DNA from: Choristoneura fumiferana
Taxonomy: Eukaryota; Arthropoda; Insecta; Lepidoptera; Tortricidae
NCBI RefSeq assembly: GCF_025370935.1
Contig: NC_133481.1
Span: 21,048,528 to 21,112,527 of the forward strand
Length of the DNA stretch: 64,000 nt
Direction: 5' to 3'
The translations under genes were made by a program, and so were the position numbers. A model generated the notes under the pieces. The model saw nothing but the letters and a program-made list of their open reading frames with translations. It made no database searches and was not told the DNA's origin. Shown here in pieces: positions 55,558-64,000 of this stretch (position 1 is its first letter; the number at the start of each line of letters is the position of its first letter).

Positions 55558-57785
55558 ATGGGTGACAATAAGAGTTATTACCCAGGAGGGTACCCTTCGG
55601 GGAGAATCCCTCACCGCTAACATCCCGCGGTCAGCCCCATCGTATTCTGGGGGGGGCAAATGTCACTTCGTGGGCCCTCAAAGCCCACGTTTAGATTTAA
55701 GTTCTCCGGCGATACAAATCGCCGAACGTAGAAGTGTTCCATTGCGCGACTGCCACGTGCACCTCATAAGGCAGAAATCGCCAAACACCTCAAACCAAGA
55801 GCCCGAACTGAGGGCAAACACAAGCTCGGACGTCAGCTTTGCTTCCCAGGGGACCGGAGGTCGTGAGTCCTCTGGTAAAAGCAAGCTTGAAAATATTCCG
55901 GAGGGAGCTGAGCGGGTGAAGCAGAAGCGGAAGAGATTCCGCCCTGCTTCATCCGTGCTCAGCTCAAGCGATGAAGAGTCGACGGCTCTCTCAGCTGAGG
56001 GACAAAACCACAGACGAGAGGCAGAGGTCGCCCGCCTACAACAGGCAAGTACGCAGGCCTAGCCAAGGCGAAAGAGGCGTACAATCGTGCCCTGCGAGAG
56101 GAGCTTCCGTCTGAAAGCGGAGTTGAGGTCCAGGACATGCAAATCAAGACCAGGCAGGGGTACCAGAGAGGCATTTCTGGGAGGAATGATCCAGGAGGAC
56201 ACCTCGGTAAACAAAGACCTTGGCCAGCAAGTCACTGACAGCGTGGCCATTATCAACAAGGTCGCGCTGACGTCTAAGAACCTGTCAGGAGGCTATATAA
56301 AATGCCTAAAAGACGCGGCTGCTGCGATTGCTGATGCCTTCTCGGAGCTCAGCAAGCGCACAGCCACTGACGAGACGGCTCGGCTGCAAGCCGACAACAA
56401 TCGGCTGCAAGCCGAGATGGCCAGTCTCCGAAAGGAGCTGGCCGATCTTAAAAGGGACTTGAGGGGATGCGGAAGCAGGGCAGTCCGCAACCCCTCTTAC
56501 CGGACATGAGGGGAGGAGTTGCCCCTGCGCAGCCCCCCCAAGAAGAGAGGAAAGTCATGGTGCGGCCACTCTACCAGCAATGGACATGGACATGCTGTGT
56601 CAAGCGGTTATGGCTCAAGTCGTTCTTACCTGGACGCCCACCTGGCGGGCATCCAAGACCGGCTCTTACCGGAGAAGACCGTCCAACAAGCTGCGGAGGA
56701 TGCGGCTACTGGCCATGCTTCGGCTGATCCGAAGCGGAAAAATGGAAGGTCAAAGAAAAGTAAGAAGGCGGAAGTAATAAAACAACAACCGCCCCCACTG
56801 CCCCCCGCTTCCGCCGCCCCCACCGCCCAAACCACCTGAAAAGCCTGACAAGTGGACGAGGTGGAAAGGAAAGGGAAGCGGAAGAAAAAGAAAGCGAAGA
56901 ATGTGAAAAGGCAGAGGTGACGCTCCAAAGGCAAACGCAAGAAGGGAACCAACAAGCTCCGTCCGCCTCGCTCAGCAGCAGTCGTAATGACGCTGCTGGA
57001 GCCAAAGGCGACGGAAAGTGGGGCAGACTTTGGTTCAGTTCTTGCGGATGCCAAAAGGAAGATAAGACTGGAAGATCTGGGCATCTCTGGCCTCCGCCTG
57101 AGAAAGGCCCAAACCGGGGCATACATCATGGAGGTACCCGGTACAACAAGTGGCGACAAGGCCGATGCATTGGCCAAAAAACTGGCTGAGGTCACGGACC
57201 CAGCTGTAGTTCGAGTGTCCAGGCCCATCAAATGCGCAGAACTGCGTATTTCGGGCCTAGACGAGTCCGTCCTGTCCACCGACGTAGTGACGGCGGTCGC
57301 TAGCGCAGGGGGCTGTGCAGAGGCTGATATTAGGCCCGGAGAGATTATTTACGGTCGCTCTGGTCTAGGAACGATATGGCTGCGCTGTCCTATTCCGGCG
57401 GCGAAAAAGGTCGTAGAGGCGGGAAGGCTGCTGGTGGGCTGGGTGTCGGCGCAGGTCAAGCTGCTCGATGCCCGCCCCTGCGCTGCTTCCGCTGCCTAGG
57501 TGGGCCACGTGAAGGCGAAGTGTAAGGCCGCGGTGGACCGCAGCCTGCTTTGCTACCGCTGCGGATGTCCCGGCCACGTGGCAAACGCATGTGTCGCAGC
57601 ACCACACTGCGTGCTGTGCGCGGAGGCCGGGTTAGCGGCCACTCACAAGGTGGGTAGCAAGGCGTGCAACCCACAAAACCCAAGCGGAGCAGAGCTGATA
57701 AGGGACCACAATCCTCTTCGCAGCCAGACACGGAAGGGCAGCACAACCGAGCCCCGGCCGAGGAGGATGGAATGGTCACGAGTGA
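55558..57785 (+). pseudogene. TRAS-like ORF1, element D
   Basis: Begins at ATG 55558. An early one- or two-base loss (AATAAGAGTT and ACCCAGG against AATAAAGAGTT and ACCCCAGG in C) disturbs the first codons. The G8 run keeps the next part in frame (SYSGGGKCHFVGPQSP). Frameshifts recur at about 56007, 56106, 56130, 56460, 56515, 56625, 56860, 56915 and 57478. The zinc knuckles CYRCGCPGHVANAC and the third Cys/His motif are recognisable near the end. It is heavily decayed compared with ORF2 of the same copy. Confidence 0.75.
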
Positions 57786-57787
57786 TA

Positions 57788-60700
57788 ATGGCCCCTACTC
57801 CAATCCATTACTTACAGGCGAACATCAACCACTGCGCCAGAGCCCAGGATCTTTTGTTCCAGAGCATGGCGGAGTGGTTGATTCATGTCGCTGTAGTAGC
57901 CGAGCCATACTCGGTGCCGTCCAGGGACAACTGGGTGGGGGATTTGGACAGCCTCGTAGCGCTGGCCACTCAACCATCGGCGGGCTCTGCGCCGCTCGAG
58001 AGAGTGGTGCGGGGCCATGGCTACGTGGCTGCCAACATTGGCAATACTATGGTTGTAGGGGCATACTTCTCGCCGAACAGAGCTCTTGCTGAATTCGAGG
58101 TGTTCCTCGATGAAGTGCGGGCTCTGATCGGCAGAAGCAACCCGGAACTACTGCTGGTCGCGGGGACTTAACGCCAAATCCGTGGCGTGGGGGTCCCCCG
58201 TGACTGACGCGCGCGGCCATACGCTTGTGGAGTGGGCAGTGGCTACGGGGTTGGAGGTCCTTAACCGAGGAACGGTAGACACGTGCGTGCGGCAACAGGG
58301 TGGCTCCATCGTGGACATCACGTTCGCCAATGCCGCCCTGGCGCGCCGTGTCCAAGGCTGGGAGGTGATGGAGGGAGTGGAGACGCTATCGGACCACCGT
58401 TATATCCGATTTGAAGTCTCCACCCACCATACTACCTCGGACGGCCTAAGCCGTCCCCGACAGGGAGATAGCCCAAGATGGGCGGTCAAACGGCTTGACC
58501 GTGACCTGCTGCATGCGGCGGCCTTGGTCCAGGCGTGGCCGGAAGCGCCCGAAGGAACGGTGGAGGAGCAAGCCGCATGGCTTGGTGAGGCCATGGCTCA
58601 GGTGTGTGACGCTGCGATGCCGCGGGTCAAGCCCGCAGGGCCGAGGCGGAGTGTGTACTGGTGGTCCGCAGAGCTCACGCAGCTGCGCAAGTCTTGCGTG
58701 GCTGCGAGACGCCAGTACACCAGGAGCCGAAGGCGGAGGAGGCGAGACCTAGCGGCAGAAGAGCGGCTATACGCAAGCTACAGGGCAGCCAGCCAAGCCC
58801 TAAGCGCAGCCATTGGCCGAGCCAAAGACCTGGCGGAGGAGGAAATGCTGGAGACATTGAACAGCGACCCGTGGGGGCGGCCGTACAAGTCGGTGAGGTG
58901 TAAACTTCGTCCTTGGGCCCCCCCACTCACGCAAAGTCTCCAGCCGGCCCTCGTGAGTAGCATCGTGGGAGCCTTATTTCCTCAGAGAGGCGAACATCGG
59001 CCTCCGCGGATGGCTCCTGCGTCCTCACACGAGGAGGATCTTCCACCCGAGGTGACCGATACGGAGCTGGGAGCGGCAGTGTTGAGGCTTAAAGCCAAAA
59101 ACACTGCCCCTGGTCCCGACGGCACTCCTGGCCGCGCCTGGGTGCTGGCGCTGGGACCTCTGGAACCAAAAGTGAGAGCACTTTTCTCCGCGTGCCTGGC
59201 ACAAGGCACCATACCACGTATGTGGAAATGCGGCAAGTTAGTGCTCCTTCGTAAGGAAGGGCGACCGGCTGACTCCCCCTCGGGATATAGGCCGATCGTT
59301 CTTCTTGACGAGGGAGCAAAACTGTTTGAGCGGGTTGTCGCGGCCCGCATTACAAACCACCTGGAGGAGCAAGGGCCGGATCTGAGTGCGTACCAGTTCG
59401 GATTCCGTCGGGGCAGATCCACCATCGACGCCATCGCGCGGGTGAGGGCCCTGGCGGATGATGCAGTTTCCCGGGGAGAAGTGGTGCTGGCCGTGTCTTT
59501 GGACATAGCCAACGCGTTCAACACCCTTCCCTGGGAAACGATCAAGGAGGCGCTCAGGTTCCATAATGTACCGGAGTACCTGCGCAGGGTAGTGGAGTCG
59601 TATCTCTCCGAGAGGACGATACGGTACCCTACGCAGGGAGAGTGGGTGGAACGCGAAATGTCGTGCGGTGTCCCACAGGGGTCAGTCTTAGGACCGCTCC
59701 TGTGGAACATCGGCTACGACTGGGTGCTCCGTGGTGCCAATTTACGGGGGGTCGACGTAACGTGTTACGCCGACGATACCCTCGTTACGGCCCGCGGTGC
59801 CACCTTTCGCGACGCGGCCCTGCTGGCCACTGCCGGCGTGGCCCACGTTGTGGAGAAGATCCGGAAGCTGGGGTTGGAGGTTGCCCTCCATAAGTCTGAG
59901 GCTATTTGCTTTCATGGGCCCCGGAGGGCACCTCCAGCAAATGCAAGCATAGTGGTGGGCGGAGTCACCATCGGCGTCGGGAGGACGATGAAGTACCTGG
60001 GACTCGTCCTCGACAGCCGGTGGGACTTCGAAGAACATTTCCGGCGCTTGGCTCCGAAGCTGGTGGGCACGGCATCGGCACTGAGCCGGCTGCTCCCGAA
60101 CGTGGGCGGGCCAAAGGCGGGCTGCCGCCGACTGTACACAGGTGTTGTGCGGTCGATGGCCCTGTACGGGGCACCCATATGGGTAAATGCCCTTTCCGCC
60201 CGGAACAAGACCCACCTGCGGCAACCGCAAAGGGTCATGGCGGTAAGGGTATCGAGGGCGTACCGCACCACCTCGTTCGAGGCGGCCTGCGTACTGGCGG
60301 GCACCCCACCGTGGGAACTGGAGGCCGAGGTTCTGGCCGACGTATACCGGCTAGTAGCCGAGGCGCGCGCCAGAGGGGAACGGCCCTGTCCGGAAGAGAT
60401 AAGGCGGTGGAGAGACATCTCACGCCAAACTCTCTTCCGGAAATGGCTGGAGGCTCTGGAGCGGCCGAGCGCCGGCCACTGGACCATATCGGGAGTCCGG
60501 CCCGTCTTGAAAAGATGGGTCGACAGGACATGGGGTGTTGTCTCCTTCCACCTAGCGCAGGTACTGTCGGGGCATGGCTGCTTCGGCAAGTACCTGTGCA
60601 AGATCGCAAGGAGGGAGACAACACCAATGTGCCACCACTGCGGCGGGGCGGAAGACACCGCGCAGCACACGCTGCAGATGTGTCCCGCCTTTGACGGTGT

Positions 60701-60935
60701 GCGAGAAAGCCTCAAGGCAGTGATAGGTAACGACCTCTCGCTGCCGGCCGTCGTTAAATCCATGACCGACAGCGAGAGGTCGTGGATCGCCATGGCCTCC
60801 TTCTGCGAGGAGGTGATGGTGATAAAAGAGGGAGCGGAGCGGGAGCGAGAGGAGGACCCGTCCTCCCAGCCCCTGCGCCGCAGGCGAGTTGGGCGGAGGC
60901 GGTTAGGTTATAACCGCCGCCAAATTCCGCCCTAA
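57788..60935 (+). pseudogene. TRAS-like ORF2, element D (one frameshift in endonuclease)
   Basis: ATG 57788 follows the ORF1 stop as TGATAATG. Open to 58171, where one T is missing at the catalytic DFN motif (GGGACTTAACGCC against GGGGACTTTAACGCC in C). The remaining 917 codons (58182-60935) are open: GSIVDITF, SDHRYI, SLDIANAFNTLPW, CGVPQGSVLGPLLWN, YADD, CHHCGGAEDTAQHTLQMC. This copy keeps the basic tail PLRRRRVGRRR that C has lost. Apart from the one-base break it looks functional. Confidence 0.83.
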
Positions 60936-61248
60936 TAGGGACTGCGGGTGACGGGCACGGGGATGCCCGTCCCCTGCCGTTATGGTCCCCGAGCTGGTAG
61001 GCGCGCCAAGTGTTCCGGCGCGCCTACAGCGGTGGTGTGGTGGACTTTAAGTCTGAGATGAGTCCATTAGTGGACAACCGTCGTGCTGCCGGGCCATGGA
61101 TGCGCATAGTTCCCACAGCCCGGCTGCGAAATGACGGCGAAGTGGAACACCCTGGGGTTTTAGTGGGTACACCGCCCCCTTCTGGGGCGGGATTCCCACA
61201 TGCCCACCGGTCTCCCCGGGCCGGTGATATCCTTAAAGGATTTCCCCA

Positions 61249-61290
<42 letters not shown>

Positions 61291-61292
<2 letters not shown>

Positions 61293-61309
61293 TTAGGTTA
61301 GGTTAGGTT
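61291..61309 (+). repeat. Telomeric TTAGG repeat, 19 bp
   Basis: Three and a half GGTTA units between the poly(A) of D and the C-run of E. Confidence 0.9.
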
Positions 61310-64000
61310 CCCCCCCCGAGTGTCGCTACCTTGTCGTGGTGGGGGGCTTGAGCCCTTGATCTTCGGGTTTGCATAGCTCGAAGGGAAAGGGTGACCAAGA
61401 GCGGCACAGCCTCGGCGGAGCCCATTTTGGCCAGGCGGGGCAGGCGCGCCCTAGTGAAAGGGTGCGCCACTTTCCTGCTCCCTGTCTCTCCTGTAGCAGG
61501 GGACAACGGGGATGCAGAGGCGGTGGGTCCGCTCCCGGTACCTCTCTGATTAGCAGAGTAGACTGGGACGCGGACGTGACTTGGAGGAGCGCCGTCCGCA
61601 AGGGCGGCCCTACTGCAGGGCTCTTCTTAGAGCTGCTGTGGAAACGCAACCCGGCCCGTAGGTGCGGGAGTGAGGGTCGTCGCCTGCAAAGGGAGGACCG
61701 CGAGGAAGGAAAACCTCTATAAAAACGGGGATAACCGCTCCTTACTGCGGTTCTGGATACGGGTTGCAGCGTATCCAGTACCAGGCCGGAGACAAGTAGG
61801 TCCTGTGGATCGAACGGGTCCGGCCTGGATTAGCGGCTTGCCGGAAGAACCACGACAGTGGTGAACGGGTTGGCGTAACTGCAACACAGGGGAACTCATC
61901 CCTTAAATCAGAGGAGAGCGGCTCCCTCTTTAAAAGGGGCAGGGGCCTTACCCCTCAAAGTAAGGAAATGAGTGACGAAAAAAGAGTATTACCCCAGGAG
62001 GGTACCCTTCGGGGAGAATCCCTCACCGCTAACATCCCGCGGTCAGCCCCATCGTATTCTGGGGGGGGCAAAAGTCACTTCGTGGGCCCTCAAAGCCCAC
62101 GTTTAGATATAAGTTCGCCGGCGATACAGATCGCCGAACGAAGGAGTGTGCCATTGCGCGACTGCCACGTGCGCCTCACAAGGCAGATATCGCCGAACAC
62201 CTCTCATCAAGAGCCCGAACCGAGGGCCACCACAAGCTCTGACGTCAGCTTTGCCTCCCAGGGGACCGGGGACGTGAGTCCTCTGGCAAGAGCAAGCTGG
62301 AGAATATCCCGGAGGGAGCTGAGCGGGTGAAGCAGAAGCGGAAGAGATTCCGCCCTGCTTCATCCGTGCTCAGCTCAAGTGATGAAGGGTCCACAGGGCT
62401 CTCAGCTGATGGGCAAAGACCACAGCCAAGAGGCAGAGGTCGCCCGCCTACATCAGGCAAGTACGCAGGCCTGGCTAAGGCAAAGGAGGCGTACAATCGT
62501 GCCCTGAGAGAGGAGCTTCGTCTAAAGGCGGAGTTAGAGCTTCAGGACATGGTAATAACGACCAGGCAGGGGTACCAAAGAGGCACTTCTGCGGGGAAGA
62601 ATGTCCAGGACGACACTACGGGCAATAAAGACCTTGGCCAGCAAGTCACTGACAGCGTGGCCATTATCAACAAGGTCGCGCTAACGTCGTAAAACCTGTC
62701 AGGAGGATACATCAAATGTTTGAAAGATGCGGCTGCTGCGATTTCTGATGCTTTCTCGGAGCTCAGCAAGCGCACAGCCACGGACGAGACGGCTCGGCTG
62801 CAGGCCGACAATAATCGGCTGCAAGCCGAGATGGCCAGTCTCCGAAAGGAGCTGGCCGATCTTAAAAAGGACCTCGAGGGGATGCGGAAGCAGGGCAGTC
62901 CGCAACCCCCTCTTACCGGACATGACGGGGAGGAGTTGCCCCCTGCGCAGCCCCCCAAGAAGAGAGGAAAGTCAAGGTGCGGCCACTCTTCCAGCAATGG
63001 ACATAGACAAGCTCTGTCGAGCCGTCATGGCCCAAGTCTGTCCATACCTGGATGCCCACCTGGCTGGCATCCAAGACCGGCTCCTTCCGGAAAAGCCCGA
63101 GCGGCCTCCATCGAATGCGGAAGGCGGAGGAAATGCACGGGCCATGGATGGGTCTGCATCTGGCCCTGGTTCATCCGGCCCGAAGCAGAAGCCTAAGAGC
63201 AGAACAAAACAGGAAAGGAAAATAAAGAATTGGCTCCTAACCCGATTCCGCCACCGCGAGCTCCAGAAAAGGACAACACGTCGGGATGGACTAAGGCTAC
63301 GCCGAAGAAGAAAAGGAAAAAGGGTCCTAAGGAAGGAAATGGGAAGATGAAAGCACCTGCTGAGGGAGGGAGGGCGCCGCCTGATAAGTGGCAGAAGGCC
63401 CGAAGGCTCCGTGCGCCTCGTTCCTCGGCGGTAGTGCTCACCTTCTGGACAAGCGCAGGAAATGGGGGCTGATTTTGGCAGTATACTGGCGGATGCCAAA
63501 AGGAAAGTACGACTGGAGGACCTGGGCATCCCTGGCCTCCGTCTGAGAAAGGCCCAAACCGGGTTACATTATGGAGTTACCCGGTACGACAAGTGGTGAT
63601 AAAGCTGACGCACTGGCCAGAAAACTAAATGAGGTCACGGATCCAACAGTAGTGCGAGTGTCCAGGCCTACCAAATGCGCAGAATTGCGAATTTCGGGCC
63701 TAGACGAGTCCGTCTTGTCCACCGAAGTAGTAGCGGCGGTCGCTCGCGCTGGGGGCTGTACAGAGGCTGAGGTAAGGCCGGGAGAGGTTTCGTACGGTCG
63801 CTCTGGTCTAGGAACTGTGTGGCTTCGGTGCCCTATTCCAGCAGCAAAAAAGGTGGTAGAGGCGGGCAGGCTGCTGGTGGGCTGGGTGTCGGCGCAGGTC
63901 AAGCTGCTCGATGCCCGACCCCTGCGCTGCTTCCGTTGCCTCGAGGTGGGCCACGTAAAAGCGAAGTGCAAGGCTGCGGTGGATCGCAGCCTGCTTTGCT
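61310..64000 (+). mobile_element. TRAS-like element E (family X), cut by the window end
   Basis: Leader begins CCCCCCCCGAGTGTCGCTACC; ORF1 starts at 61968 and runs past the window. The leader has several single-base losses. Its ORF1 differs more from A, C and D than those differ from one another. Confidence 0.85.
61968..64000 (+). pseudogene. TRAS-like ORF1, element E (partial)
   Basis: ATG 61968 gives MSDEKRVLPQEGTLRGESL and stays open through the G8 run, showing the natural frame of this family. It is broken at about 62271 (GGGGACGTGAGTCC against GGAGGTCGTGAGTCC) and at 62691 (TCGTAAAAC against TCTAAGAAC, which makes a stop), and again near 63440 and 63563. The part from about 63110 to 63400 carries a Lys-rich stretch different from the other copies. 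The first knuckle CFRCLEVGHVKAKC is reached just before the window end. Confidence 0.75.

Larger units (their letters stand above)
54896..61290 (+). mobile_element. TRAS-like element D (family X)
   Basis: Full-length structure (leader, ORF1, ORF2, 3' UTR, poly(A) about 61252-61290) flanked by TTAGG. ORF1 has many small indels; ORF2 has one. Confidence 0.87.

Noticed and set aside
27346..64000. SART-type element assignment
   Set aside because: SART inserts in the opposite orientation; here poly(A) is followed by GGTTAGG and the 5' end follows GGTT, the TRAS pattern.

Overview
The window is genomic DNA of an insect, almost certainly a moth or butterfly. It has an AT-rich background with very GC-rich exons, spliced genes, many short fold-back elements of lepidopteran type, TTAGG telomeric repeats, and TRAS-type telomere-specific non-LTR retrotransposons.

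Positions 1 to about 26,100 are genic. On the + strand lies the 3' part of a class-II POU-homeodomain gene that looks like nubbin (exons between 971 and 7341; POU-specific domain and homeodomain in the last two exons). Next comes a complete eight-coding-exon plasma-membrane-type syntaxin gene (13508-23395) with N-peptide, Habc region, SNARE motif and C-terminal anchor. Introns and intergenic DNA are full of non-autonomous transposons: Harbinger-like MITEs with TTA duplications, TA-flanked MITEs, a 1.36-kb near-palindrome, Helitron-like short repeats, LINE remnants, and a 34-bp minisatellite in a syntaxin intron.

Positions 26,140-27,285 are a roughly 470-bp module repeated three times. Each copy carries degenerate CCTAA repeats and a tiny TRAS 3'-end fragment. 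From 27,289 to the window end is a telomere-type array, with all elements in the + orientation, each ending in poly(A) followed by GGTTAGG and starting at GGTT-CCCCCC. In order these are Y1 (internally deleted), A (family X, interrupted by an LTR retrotransposon at 29484-33183), N (a non-coding 2-kb element), Y2 (family Y, near full length), and C, D and E (family X; E runs off the window). The polarity (polyA then GG; 5' junction after GGTT) fits TRAS and not SART. The G-rich strand runs rightwards, so the array could be the right-hand chromosome end or subtelomere directly beside the syntaxin gene.

Two TRAS families are present. Both have an ORF1 Gag-like protein with C-terminal CCHC knuckles and an ORF2 with apurinic-type endonuclease, reverse transcriptase and a CCHC motif. 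No copy is fully intact as given. Most breaks are one- or two-base differences in homopolymers, and similar breaks affect the host genes, so assembly error is a serious alternative. The most notable observations are a 3'-terminal two-hairpin RNA structure shared, with compensatory changes, by families X, Y and the non-coding element N; element N itself as a candidate non-autonomous telomere-targeted retroelement; and mosaic sequence sharing among copies A, C and D.
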